Part shown: positions 27,401 to 35,938 of the stretch, piece by piece
Position numbering within the stretch: the stretch's first letter is position 1
Layout of the letters: the number at the start of each line of letters is the position of its first letter
Assembly: GCF_001517105.1 (NCBI RefSeq)
Contig: NZ_LPVF01000011.1
Coordinates: forward strand, 216,212-280,211
Length of the DNA stretch: 64,000 bases
Direction of reading: 5' to 3'
Source: Bacillus halotolerans
GTDB lineage: Bacteria > Bacillota > Bacilli > Bacillales > Bacillaceae
Position numbers and translations under genes: made by a program
The notes under the pieces: generated by a model
Seen by the model: the letters and a program-made list of their open reading frames with translations, nothing else
Told to the model about the DNA's origin: nothing
Databases searched by the model: none

Positions 27401-28489
27401 ATGCAAATTAAAGAAATTTTTATGATCCGTTGCATTTCGTGCTTAAGTGTCGTTCTGCTCCATATCATTTCAATGGTTCTGATGCTTCAGGCGGAAGCAC
27501 TTGCTGATATTTCTCACACGGTTGATTCTTTGCGCACACTCCTGATGTTCAGCACGCCTGCTTTCATTTTTATCTCTGAGTTTTTGCTGGCGCGTTCTTA
27601 TCCTGACGGGGTGCCGGAGGGATTTTTGAAGAAGAGAGGAAAAGTGATTTTTATTCCCTTTTTGTTTATCGCAGCCATTGATGCCTTGCTGATGGCCAGT
27701 GCAATGGGGGGAAAGCTGACTTTTCTGGCGTTTGTGCAGAAATATCTGGAAAACGTATTTTTAGGAAACTTTATCGGATATTTCATTCTTGTCATCTTCC
27801 AATTTTACATCCTGCACATGCTCTTTCATGAGTATTTGAAAAAAGCATCGCCAAAATGGGTGCTGTTTGTTTCGTTTGTGGTGACAGCCGCTTATTTGGG
27901 CTATTTCTCAGCAGTCAGTCCGGCACCCGCTTCTGAACAAGGCGGTTCATTTCCGTTCTTCTGGGTTCCGTTTGCAGGCTGGCTTTTCTACTTTTGTCTC
28001 GCTTATTACTGCGGAAAAGAGTACAAGCGGTTTTTAGCGCTGCTGAATCAATACCGCTGGGTGGTATACGGCGCTGCGGTCGGGTCCGCCGCGTTGGTTG
28101 TGGCTGTTTCTTATTTCGGAGAGGTCGGCATGATTAGCTCAAAGCGGCCTGACATCATGCTTTATTCAACAAGTATGATTTTCCTGTGCTTTCACCTGTT
28201 TTCTAACATAAAGCAGGTGCCGAAAATCATTATGTTTATCAGTAACTATTCCTTTTCGATTTATCTGCTGCACGCTTATTTTATGATCATTGGCTATGTT
28301 TTGCTGTTAAATGTGCCAGACATTCCCGCCGTGCCGGCCGTTTTCTTGCTGTTTGCCGTCTGCACAGCGGGCCCGATCCTGACATCCTGGGCACTGAACA
28401 AGTTTAAATATGGATATTTGTTTGTAGGGAAAATCTATCAGCCGAAGAGGCGAAAAGTAAAAATGGAAGTGCGAGACCACGCAGGCTGA
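27401..28489 (+). CDS. yfiQ: Membrane acyltransferase, acyltransferase-3 family (YfiQ)
   Basis: 362 residues with about ten membrane segments. The N-terminal RCISCLSVVLLHIISM holds the family arginine and histidine, as in acyltransferase-3/IcaC/OafA proteins that acylate polysaccharides or lipid-linked sugars across the membrane. FSIYLLHAYFMI near the C-terminus is another family mark. No SGNH domain is fused. AAGGAGCGC lies before the ATG. Target glycan unknown. Confidence 0.9.
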   Translation: MQIKEIFMIRCISCLSVVLLHIISMVLMLQAEALADISHTVDSLRTLLMFSTPAFIFISEFLLARSYPDGVPEGFLKKRGKVIFIPFLFIAAIDALLMASAMGGKLTFLAFVQKYLENVFLGNFIGYFILVIFQFYILHMLFHEYLKKASPKWVLFVSFVVTAAYLGYFSAVSPAPASEQGGSFPFFWVPFAGWLFYFCLAYYCGKEYKRFLALLNQYRWVVYGAAVGSAALVVAVSYFGEVGMISSKRPDIMLYSTSMIFLCFHLFSNIKQVPKIIMFISNYSFSIYLLHAYFMIIGYVLLLNVPDIPAVPAVFLLFAVCTAGPILTSWALNKFKYGYLFVGKIYQPKRRKVKMEVRDHAG

Positions 28490-28527
28490 AAAATCACGGC
28501 AGGAGAAACGTTCCTGCCGTGATTTTT
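28489..28527. terminator. Bidirectional terminator between yfiQ and yfiR
   Basis: AAATCACGGCAGGA pairs perfectly with TCCTGCCGTGATTT around GAAACGT and is flanked by A and T runs on both sides. Its right end reaches the yfiR stop codon. Confidence 0.93.
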
Positions 28528-29143
28528 ATGTTTCATTCACTTGCAAAACTGTTTTTAAATACAGTTTAGCTGCTTCAGCCATTCCTGATACATCAGCTTT
28601 ATCTTCATTGAAATAAAGCGCGTTCTGGATGATGCCATCGTTCACATTAAGAAAAAACTTAGTAATCGTCGCCAGAGGCTGCAGCGGTTGAAATTCCCCT
28701 TGATCGATTCCTTTTTGCAAAAGCTTCGAAAACCTTGTCACAAAAAGATCATAACGCTTCTCCAAATACTCGCGCCGTTCTTCATTGCGCCAAGCCGTCA
28801 CCAAATATTCAAATTGTACCGGCGCCAATGTATCCGCCGCTCCACGCAGGCCTTCAGTCAGTCCATCGAGGTAGCTGGTAATAGTCTCCCAGACACTTCG
28901 ATTTTCAGCTGATTCATCCAGCTTTCGGAGCCCTTCATCGAGGTCGGCCTCAATGATGCGGCGAAACATCTCTTCTGTACTGGAAAAATAAAGATAGACG
29001 CCGCCTCTGCTGAAGCTCGATTCTTCCACAACGTCCTTCATTGTCGTTAATTCAAATCCTTTTCGTTTAAAAACGGTTTTGGCGGCTTCTAAAATCTCCG
29101 CTTGCCGTTTATCTTTGTGCTCCTTTGTTACTTTCGGTGACAA
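28526..29143 (-). CDS. yfiR: TetR-family regulator (YfiR)
   Basis: 205 residues, TTG start at 29143. The N-terminal helix-turn-helix is clear (AEILEAAKTVFKRKGFELTT, FSRGGVYLYFSSTEEMFR), with a ligand-binding C-terminal domain of the TetR_C type. It starts 35 bases inside the end of yfiS, so the two are a coupled operon, with the MFS pump gene first and its regulator second. A perfect palindrome in the yfiS promoter is the likely autoregulatory operator. Confidence 0.92.
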   Translation of the reverse strand: MSPKVTKEHKDKRQAEILEAAKTVFKRKGFELTTMKDVVEESSFSRGGVYLYFSSTEEMFRRIIEADLDEGLRKLDESAENRSVWETITSYLDGLTEGLRGAADTLAPVQFEYLVTAWRNEERREYLEKRYDLFVTRFSKLLQKGIDQGEFQPLQPLATITKFFLNVNDGIIQNALYFNEDKADVSGMAEAAKLYLKTVLQVNET

Positions 29144-30362
29144 AATATCGCCTGCTTTCTGCCATTTTCTTACCTATAAGTGTAGTCAACCCGGCCGCAA
29201 TCAGCAAGCAGCCACAGATCAGAAAAGCAAGAGATACGCCGATCAATTCGGCCAGCACGCCCCCGCCCGCCATGCCGAGAATGGAGGCGAGAGTCGTCAT
29301 GCTCTGAATAGCGCCAAACACTCTGCCGCTATAATCAACAGGCACGGACGTCTGAACAAGAATTTGAAACGGGATATGAACGAGCCCGAAAGCTGCTCCC
29401 ATGATGAAAAAAGCGAAGATAAAAAGTGCTGTGCCGACAATTCCGAGGCCTCCCAGAAATGGCACACATCCAGTTGCTATTCCAAGCAGACAAGCCCCTA
29501 GTGTGAAATAAAGCAGATAAGAGGAAATTCGCCTTTTCCCTACAGTGACCGCCGTCAGCAACATGCCGGCCCCGCTTACGGCCATGCACCATCCTGCAAG
29601 TTCGGGCGGCGCACCGGGAAAAGAGCGGATGAGAATAATAGCCTGTGAATCGCCTATCTGCAATATGAAGAGAACAAAGCAAGCCGTGAACAAGCCCGTC
29701 AATAGAAGAGGTGTCTGTTTCATAAATAGAAAACCTTCTTTTATAGAAGCAAGTGCTGATGTTTTGTCTTGAGGTGTATTGGATGTTTGCTGAAATGCAT
29801 CTCTCGGAAGCAAAAACAAAATGACAGCAGATAGAAGAAAAGCGCCCGCGTTGATGAAGAAAACGGAATGAATGGAGACTGCGGCGACCATTATGCCGCC
29901 AAGCGCGGGACCGAAAATTTTTGCAGTGTTATCGATGATGCTGCTGATAGAAACGGCCTGCTGAAGAAAAGCTTCTGATGTCAATTCCTTAAGCTTACCG
30001 TTTTTAGAAGGTGAAAACAATGAAGAAAAACAGCTCTGAAGGCTGAGCAATACGTAAAGCTGCCAAAGCTCACTGACATAAACACAGCTGATAACGGTGA
30101 GGGTGCGGCCGATTTCAGACAGAAACATGATCATTTTTCTGTCAAATCGATCTGCAAGCACACCCGATACGGGGCCGAGAACAATGACAGGCAGTGCATA
30201 TGACATCATTAAAAAAGACATATCCAGTGAAGAAGCATCCAGCTGAAAGGCGGCTAATGTTAAGACGGCCAAAATGTGCAGCCAGTCGCCAAGGGAAGAA
30301 ATCGTTTGCGAGGCTAACAGCGTCATCAGCCCTTTATTTCTCCAAAACAATGATTGACCCAT
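29109..30362 (-). CDS. yfiS: MFS efflux transporter (YfiS)
   Basis: 417 residues, twelve predicted membrane helices, enterobactin-exporter-like MFS_3 family (GVLADRFDRKMIMFLSEIG between helices two and three, typical motif A). AGGAGGAG lies before the ATG. Probably a drug or metabolite efflux pump under YfiR. Its 3' end overlaps yfiR. Confidence 0.92.
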   Translation of the reverse strand: MGQSLFWRNKGLMTLLASQTISSLGDWLHILAVLTLAAFQLDASSLDMSFLMMSYALPVIVLGPVSGVLADRFDRKMIMFLSEIGRTLTVISCVYVSELWQLYVLLSLQSCFSSLFSPSKNGKLKELTSEAFLQQAVSISSIIDNTAKIFGPALGGIMVAAVSIHSVFFINAGAFLLSAVILFLLPRDAFQQTSNTPQDKTSALASIKEGFLFMKQTPLLLTGLFTACFVLFILQIGDSQAIILIRSFPGAPPELAGWCMAVSGAGMLLTAVTVGKRRISSYLLYFTLGACLLGIATGCVPFLGGLGIVGTALFIFAFFIMGAAFGLVHIPFQILVQTSVPVDYSGRVFGAIQSMTTLASILGMAGGGVLAELIGVSLAFLICGCLLIAAGLTTLIGKKMAESRRYFVTESNKGAQR

Positions 30363-30388
30363 AGTTTTCTCCTCCTGTTTATAAAAGT

Positions 30389-30435
30389 GACACTAGTGTC
30401 GTTTTTATTTTATGGGAAAATAACACAATAAACAA
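30389..30435 (-). promoter_or_regulatory. yfiS-yfiR promoter with TetR-type operator
   Basis: On the reverse strand TTGTTT (30435-30430), 17 bases, TAAAAT (30412-30407) form a sigma-A promoter. The perfect 12-base palindrome GACACTAGTGTC (30389-30400) follows at the start site, the expected place for a YfiR operator. Confidence 0.75.
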
Positions 30436-30490
30436 TCGTTTTCTTGTAAAATAATAAAGATTGAATAAAGCATTCAGGAGGGAGATGCGC

Positions 30491-31027
30491 ATGTCAACAG
30501 CCAATCTAAGCTATCCGATAGGAGAGTACAAACCTAGGAAATTCATATCAAACGAGCAGGAAGAAGAATGGATTCAAGTGCTGGAGGAAGTGCCGGTTAA
30601 GCTGAAGCAAGCGGTTGAAGGAATGACGGACAGCCAGCTTGATACACCGTACCGAGACGGCGGATGGACCGTCCGGCAAGTTGTTCATCATCTGGCTGAC
30701 AGTCATATGAATAGCTATATCCGTTTTAAATTAAGCTTGACAGAAGAGACGCCGGCCATCCGTCCGTATGATGAAAAAGCATGGTCGGAGCTTGAAGACT
30801 CCAAAACAGCGGAGCCGAGCGGTTCACTCGCGCTTTTGCAGGAGCTTCACGGAAGATGGACAGCTCTTCTTCGCACTCTGACAGATCAGCAATTTCAGCG
30901 CGGATTTTACCATCCCGATACAAAAGAGGTCATTACCCTAGAGAACGCGCTCGGGCTGTATGTCTGGCACTCACATCACCATATCGCTCATATTACGGAG
31001 CTTTCCAAACGGATGGGGTGGTCTTAA
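30491..31027 (+). CDS. yfiT: DinB-fold metal-dependent hydrolase/transferase (YfiT)
   Basis: 178 residues from ATG 30491, seven bases after AGGAGGG; an ATG at 30485 is too close. Four-helix DinB/YfiT-like fold with metal-binding histidines H67 (VVHHLADSH), H160 and H164 (WHSHHHIAH), matching the residues reported for the B. subtilis YfiT crystal structure. The superfamily includes bacillithiol-dependent transferases, so a thiol-transfer role is possible. It ends in a TAA that overlaps the stop of the convergent yfiU. Confidence 0.93.
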   Translation: MSTANLSYPIGEYKPRKFISNEQEEEWIQVLEEVPVKLKQAVEGMTDSQLDTPYRDGGWTVRQVVHHLADSHMNSYIRFKLSLTEETPAIRPYDEKAWSELEDSKTAEPSGSLALLQELHGRWTALLRTLTDQQFQRGFYHPDTKEVITLENALGLYVWHSHHHIAHITELSKRMGWS

Positions 31028-32586
31028 CGCTTTTGCCGGCGGAAAGCCGGGAGACTGATTGCTGCAACCACCAGCAGAGAAATCACAGCCGCCGCCGCAT
31101 ATAAATGATCATAGCCGCTGGCAACACTGGCATGAATGGCATCGCTTATCGCAGTTTTGACTTCAGGCACAGGAATGCGTTCGATCTGTTCTTGTAAAGA
31201 AGAAACATCTGAACTGTCGATCTCGGGAATCATTTGCATAGCCTTCCCTGACTGTCCGCTGTCTGATAAGCGACTGCTGATTTCATCGCCGATTTGGTCA
31301 AACCCTGCTGTGATAAAACCTGCATAAAGAGTAGGCGCCAATGTCAGTCCGATTTGCCTTACTAATGAAAGCGTGCCGAGCGCCGTGCCCTTATTCGCTT
31401 TAGCTGCTTCTGATACAAGAACATTCAGCGGAGCGCCTAGCAGAAAGCCAAAACCGATGCCGGCCGCCACGCTTGCAATGACAAACTCCCATTTTTCCGT
31501 CACCCAAAGCGGAAATAAAGCAAATCCCGCACATGAAATAATTCCTGAAAGCACAACAGTTTTCACCGGTCCTTTTTTGTCGGTGAGCGCTCCGCCAAGC
31601 CAAGCGCCGATTCCGGAAGCTAAGGCAAGAGGTGTCATCCAATAGCCCGCTTTTGCGGCAGGAACGCCTAAATATTGCTCAACATATGACGGAATAAAAA
31701 TAACCGCCGCCAAGAGGCCCCCGGATAGCAAACCGATGATAAGCGTTCGCTGAAACATGTGATTCCGAAGTAAAGAATACGCCAGAATGGGATCGCCCCC
31801 GCGCATTTCCATCCGCTTCTCAAACCATACGAGCGCCGCAAAACAAAAAATACCGAAAACAATACATCCATAAACCTCAGGATCTCCCAGGCTTTTTAAG
31901 AGATTTGCCCCGTCAAGGTTTGTCATGCCGTACATGACAGCCAAAATTGACAAGGACAGAAGAAAAATTCCGGCCGTGTCGAGACGTTTGGCCTCCGGCG
32001 CTTTGGTTTCCACAATAAAAAATGCACCGAAAACAACCAGCAGCACTGCAATCGGCAGGTTAATCAAAAACAGCCAATGCCATGACCCGGTCCAATCAAG
32101 CAGAAAGCTTCCGATATTGGGTCCGAGCACAGCAGCCATCCCGTTCATCGCCCCTAGCAAACCAAGGGCCTTCCCTTGCTTTTCCTTTGGAAGTGTAGCA
32201 AGAACGTGAGAACTTCCGATGATGAAAATCCCGCCGCCTCCAAGCGCCTGAATCAGCCGTGAGATAAGAAATAGCGGAAAGCTTTGGCTTAAAGCGACAA
32301 GCAAAGAACCAAGCCCGAAAAGGCCGACTTCAATAAGAAACAGCTTTTTTCTGCCGTAGCGGTCGGAAAGCTTTCCGACGATCGGCACACTGACGCTGAG
32401 ACCGAGCGTATAAAGCGTAATGCCCCATGAACCCCAAGACGGAGAAACGGCAAACGATTCGTTTATCGTGGTCAGCGCAGCGGAGATGATCCCGTTATCC
32501 AGCGCAGCCATAAACACACCGATGGTAAACAGGCTGATCGCCCACTTTTGGCTTTTTTGATCTGCCAATGCCTTATGCATATTCAT
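31024..32586 (-). CDS. yfiU: MFS multidrug transporter, DHA2/EmrB family (YfiU)
   Basis: 520 residues with fourteen membrane segments. Motif A GKLSDRYGRKKLFL follows helix two and motif C (LGAMNGMAAVLGPNIGSFL) marks an antiporter of the 14-helix drug/proton class. A large loop lies before the last helix. It is under a promoter with a MarR-type palindrome and lies downstream of the MarR gene yfiV, so drug-responsive control is likely. Its stop overlaps that of yfiT by four bases. Confidence 0.93.
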   Translation of the reverse strand: MNMHKALADQKSQKWAISLFTIGVFMAALDNGIISAALTTINESFAVSPSWGSWGITLYTLGLSVSVPIVGKLSDRYGRKKLFLIEVGLFGLGSLLVALSQSFPLFLISRLIQALGGGGIFIIGSSHVLATLPKEKQGKALGLLGAMNGMAAVLGPNIGSFLLDWTGSWHWLFLINLPIAVLLVVFGAFFIVETKAPEAKRLDTAGIFLLSLSILAVMYGMTNLDGANLLKSLGDPEVYGCIVFGIFCFAALVWFEKRMEMRGGDPILAYSLLRNHMFQRTLIIGLLSGGLLAAVIFIPSYVEQYLGVPAAKAGYWMTPLALASGIGAWLGGALTDKKGPVKTVVLSGIISCAGFALFPLWVTEKWEFVIASVAAGIGFGFLLGAPLNVLVSEAAKANKGTALGTLSLVRQIGLTLAPTLYAGFITAGFDQIGDEISSRLSDSGQSGKAMQMIPEIDSSDVSSLQEQIERIPVPEVKTAISDAIHASVASGYDHLYAAAAVISLLVVAAISLPAFRRQKR

Positions 32587-32617
32587 CAGCTCCTTTTACT
32601 TCACTCGGAATATATTA

Positions 32618-32643
32618 TTCATTTAAAATGAACCAAATGTCAA
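32618..32643 (-). promoter_or_regulatory. yfiU promoter and 15-bp palindrome
   Basis: On the reverse strand TTGACA (32643-32638) is followed by A/T-rich -10 candidates 18-20 bases away. Within the spacer lies the perfect palindrome TTCATTT-A-AAATGAA (32618-32632), a good candidate operator for the MarR-family YfiV. Confidence 0.65.
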
Positions 32644-32646
32644 ATG

Positions 32647-32685
32647 AAAAAAGTCTGCCTCCGCAGTTTGCGTGAGGACAGACTT
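32647..32685 (-). terminator. Terminator between yfiV and yfiU
   Basis: On the reverse strand AAGTCTGTCCTC pairs with GAGGCAGACTT-like sequence (one bulge) around an internal stem and ends in six T, just after the yfiV stop. Confidence 0.75.
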
Positions 32686-32693
32686 CGCTGACA

Positions 32694-33176
32694 TTATTCT
32701 TTTTTAGCCTGCTCCAGCGCTCCGGAAAGAATAGAAAGCCCTTTGGAAACAGCTTGCTTTTCATCGGGAGACAGCATTTCCAAGGAACGCTTCAATTTCA
32801 TATGGCCCTTTTGATAAAGCCCGCGAAAAATATTTTTCGCATCCTCCGTTAAATGAACAACCACTGAACGGCGGTCCTCTTCAGAGTGTGAGCGTTTAAC
32901 AAAGCCGGATTTCTCAAGGCGGTCAAGCAGCCCGGTTGTATTTGACAGGGAAGCCCCCATTTTCTCTGCAATGTCACTGACCTTCAGCGTTCCGTGATTG
33001 TTTAAAAGCATGAGCACTTTCATTTGCGGCATGCTCATATCCAGCTTCATCCACTCAGATACATCACCGAGCCCGGCAGATGTTAAGACTTTCATATAAA
33101 GCACCCAAATTTCACGTTCCTCAGATGAAAGAATATTTTCGTTTAATACTGTTGTATCATGTAAGTTATATTCCAT
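32694..33176 (-). CDS. yfiV: MarR-family regulator (YfiV)
   Basis: 160 residues. The winged helix-turn-helix is complete (MPQMKVLMLLNNHGTLKVSD, IAEKMGASLSNTTGLLDRLE, RSHSEEDRRSVVVHLTEDA). GAGGAAG lies upstream of the ATG. It precedes the efflux gene yfiU, separated by a terminator and a new promoter with a palindrome, so it most likely represses yfiU and perhaps itself. Confidence 0.93.
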   Translation of the reverse strand: MEYNLHDTTVLNENILSSEEREIWVLYMKVLTSAGLGDVSEWMKLDMSMPQMKVLMLLNNHGTLKVSDIAEKMGASLSNTTGLLDRLEKSGFVKRSHSEEDRRSVVVHLTEDAKNIFRGLYQKGHMKLKRSLEMLSPDEKQAVSKGLSILSGALEQAKKE

Positions 33177-33264
33177 TTGATCACTTCCTCGTCATTCGCT
33201 CCTCTTACCATATTACTCGATTTTAACCGCTGAAAGAAAGTCAGCATAAACCGCAGATGAGACT

Positions 33265-33293
33265 TTGTCCGAAAAATAGCGGTAGTGTATAAT
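33265..33293 (+). promoter_or_regulatory. mprF promoter
   Basis: TTGTCC (33265-33270), 17 bases, TATAAT (33288-33293), preceded by TG just before the -10, 56 bases ahead of the mprF start. Confidence 0.7.
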
Positions 33294-33348
33294 GAGTTGG
33301 AGATTATTGGGGAAAGAAATATCGAACTGTATATGATTGGAGAGACCA

Positions 33349-35919
33349 TTGCTGATTAAAAAAAATGCTTTATCAATTTTAAAAATCGTTTTTCCTGTTG
33401 CTGTTTTACTATTTGTGTTTTATCAGTCGAAAAAAGAATTGACAAACCTGTCATTCAAACGAACGCTTATGGTAATCAACGGGCTGGAGCGGACCGACTT
33501 ATTCATTCTTGTGCTCATCGGCCTGCTTGCTGTTGCGGCCATGTCACTATATGATTACGTTCTTAAATATTCGCTGCGCCTTTCGATCACAAACGGAAAG
33601 GTGTTCAGAGTATCCTGGATTGCCAATTCATTTAATAATGTCCTTGGCTTCGGAGGGTTAGCCGGAGTCGGGTTAAGAATGATGTTTTATAAGGAGCATA
33701 CAAAAGACCATAAAGCGCTGGTGAAAGGAATTGCCTGGCTTACATCTTCTATGCTGCTCGGCCTTTCAGTTTTCAGCATTTTCGTTGTCGCAAGATTGCT
33801 GCCCGTGGATGAAGTCATCAATGAAAAACCATGGCTGTGGGCGGTTGTTATCGGCTTCGCGCTGATTGTGCCGATCTCTTTGGCGGCGGCTAAACGAAAA
33901 GGCCGCAAAGCAGGGGATGAAGAGGGCGCAGACAAAGTGAAAAATCCGATTTTCGCTTATATGGGCGCTTCCGTTGCAGAATGGCTTATGGCTGGAATCG
34001 TAATCTATCTGTCTCTGTTCGCTATGGGAATTCATGCTGACATCAGGTATGTGTTCGGGGTATTTGTGATTGCGGCAATCGGAGGCATGATCAGTCTTGT
34101 TCCGGGCGGCTTCGGCTCGTTTGACCTTTTGTTTTTGCTCGGAATGGAGCAGCTTGGCTACCATCAGGAAGCCATTGTGACGTCGATTGTGCTGTACCGG
34201 CTCGTCTATTCATTTATCCCGTTCGTTTTGGGACTGTTCTTTGCTGCCGGCGATCTGACCGAAAGTACGATGAAACGGCTTGAAACGAACCCGCGAATTG
34301 CACCGGCTATCGAAACGACAAACGTGCTGCTTGTCGTACAGCGGGCCATGTTAGTGAGGATTTTACAGGGATCGCTTTCACTCATTGTGTTCGTAGCCGG
34401 TCTCATTGTCCTTGCGTCGGTGTCACTGCCGATTGATCGGCTGACAGTCATTCCGCACATTCCCCGTCCGGTCCTTTTGCTGTTCAACGGGCTGTCCTTA
34501 AGCTCAGCGCTCATTTTGCTGATATTGCCGATCGAGCTTTATAAACGGACAAAACGGTCCTATACAATGGCGATTACAGCACTTGTCGGCGGATTTGTTT
34601 TCAGCTTTTTAAAAGGGCTCAATATCAGTGCAATATTCATATTGCCGATTATCATCGTCTTGCTTGTGCTGCTGAAAAAACAATTTGTCAGAGAACAGGC
34701 TTCCTATACGCTCGGGCAAATGATTTTCGCTGCGGCCCTGTTTACTGTGGCGCTGTTTAACTATAACATTATCGCAAGCTTCATCTGGGATCGGATGAAA
34801 AAGGTGCTGCGCCACGAATATTTCGTCCACAGCACTTCCCATATTACACATGCGACCATCATGGCAATCATTGCCGTTCCGCTGTTCTTCTTTATTTTTA
34901 CAGTGGTGTATCATAAGAAAACCAAACCAATTGGGGAAAAAGCTAATCCAGAACGTCTTGTTGAGTTTTTGAATGAAAAAGGCGGCAACGCGCTCAGCCA
35001 TCTCGGCTTTCTGGGAGATAAGCGCTTTTATTTCTCTAGCGACGGCAATGCATTGCTTCTGTTTGGGAAAATCGCAAGACGACTGGTCGTGCTCGGCGAT
35101 CCGTCCGGCCAAAAGGGGTCGTTCCCGCTTGTGCTCGAAGAATTTCTTAACGAAGCACATCAAAAGGGGTTCAGTGTTCTGTTCTATCAAATCGAACGAG
35201 AGGACATGGCGCTGTACCACGATTTTGGCTATAACTTTTTTAAACTTGGCGAGGAAGCCTATGTGGATTTAAACACGTTTACCATATCAGGGAAGAAAAA
35301 AGCCGGCCTGCGGGCGATCAATAACCGGTTTGAACGGGAGGAATATACTTTCCATGTAGATCATCCTCCATTTTCAGAAGCGTTTTTAGAAGAGCTCAAA
35401 CAAATCTCCGATGAATGGCTCGGCTCGAAAAAGGAGAAGGGCTTTTCGCTCGGGTTCTTTGATCCGTCATATTTACAGAGAGCGCCGATCGCCTATATGA
35501 AAAATGCCGAAGGGGACATTGTCGCTTTCGCCAATATCATGCCAATGTATCAGGAAGGCGAAATCTCGGTCGATCTGATGCGCTATCGCAGCGACGCCCC
35601 GAACGGTATTATGGATGCATTGTTCATCCGCATGTTTTTATGGGCGAAGGAGGAGGGGTGCACGTCATTTAACATGGGTATGGCGCCCTTGGCCAATGTC
35701 GGCACAGCCTTTACATCCTTCTGGTCAGAACGCTTCGCGGCTGTCATTTTTAATAATGTTCGGTACATGTACAGTTTCAGCGGGCTCCGGGCATTTAAAG
35801 AAAAATACAAACCCGAATGGCGCGGAAAATACTTGGCGTATCGGAAAAACAGATCTCTTTCTGTCACCATGTTCCTCGTCACGCGTCTGATCGGCAAAAG
35901 CAAAAAAGACTCCGTCTAA
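33349..35919 (+). CDS. mprF: Phosphatidylglycerol lysyltransferase/flippase MprF
   Basis: 856 residues from the TTG at 33349 (GGAGAG four bases earlier); this gives the length I remember for B. subtilis MprF and drops four codons from the longer frame. The N-terminal half has about fourteen membrane helices including the flippase domain (LGFGGLAGVGLRMMFYKEHT, ISLVPGGFGSFDLLFLLGME). The C-terminal cytoplasmic synthase (about 520-850) transfers lysine from Lys-tRNA to phosphatidylglycerol (GFLGDKRFYFSSDGNALLLF, NMGMAPLANVG). Lysinylation lowers surface charge and protects against cationic peptides and daptomycin. Confidence 0.97.
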   Translation: MLIKKNALSILKIVFPVAVLLFVFYQSKKELTNLSFKRTLMVINGLERTDLFILVLIGLLAVAAMSLYDYVLKYSLRLSITNGKVFRVSWIANSFNNVLGFGGLAGVGLRMMFYKEHTKDHKALVKGIAWLTSSMLLGLSVFSIFVVARLLPVDEVINEKPWLWAVVIGFALIVPISLAAAKRKGRKAGDEEGADKVKNPIFAYMGASVAEWLMAGIVIYLSLFAMGIHADIRYVFGVFVIAAIGGMISLVPGGFGSFDLLFLLGMEQLGYHQEAIVTSIVLYRLVYSFIPFVLGLFFAAGDLTESTMKRLETNPRIAPAIETTNVLLVVQRAMLVRILQGSLSLIVFVAGLIVLASVSLPIDRLTVIPHIPRPVLLLFNGLSLSSALILLILPIELYKRTKRSYTMAITALVGGFVFSFLKGLNISAIFILPIIIVLLVLLKKQFVREQASYTLGQMIFAAALFTVALFNYNIIASFIWDRMKKVLRHEYFVHSTSHITHATIMAIIAVPLFFFIFTVVYHKKTKPIGEKANPERLVEFLNEKGGNALSHLGFLGDKRFYFSSDGNALLLFGKIARRLVVLGDPSGQKGSFPLVLEEFLNEAHQKGFSVLFYQIEREDMALYHDFGYNFFKLGEEAYVDLNTFTISGKKKAGLRAINNRFEREEYTFHVDHPPFSEAFLEELKQISDEWLGSKKEKGFSLGFFDPSYLQRAPIAYMKNAEGDIVAFANIMPMYQEGEISVDLMRYRSDAPNGIMDALFIRMFLWAKEEGCTSFNMGMAPLANVGTAFTSFWSERFAAVIFNNVRYMYSFSGLRAFKEKYKPEWRGKYLAYRKNRSLSVTMFLVTRLIGKSKKDSV

Positions 35920-35938
35920 ACAGACGGAGTTCTTTTTT
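35909..35938 (+). terminator. Terminator after mprF
   Basis: ACTCCGTCT and AGACGGAGT around AAAC, then TCTTTTTT. It overlaps the mprF stop. Confidence 0.92.

Noticed and set aside
28688..28912. Forward frame of 74 codons opposite yfiR
   Set aside because: Shadow of the TetR gene; no ribosome site, no homology recognised.
34609..35220. A 203-codon reverse-strand frame inside mprF
   Set aside because: Composition and lack of start signals mark it as antisense shadow of the mprF coding sequence.
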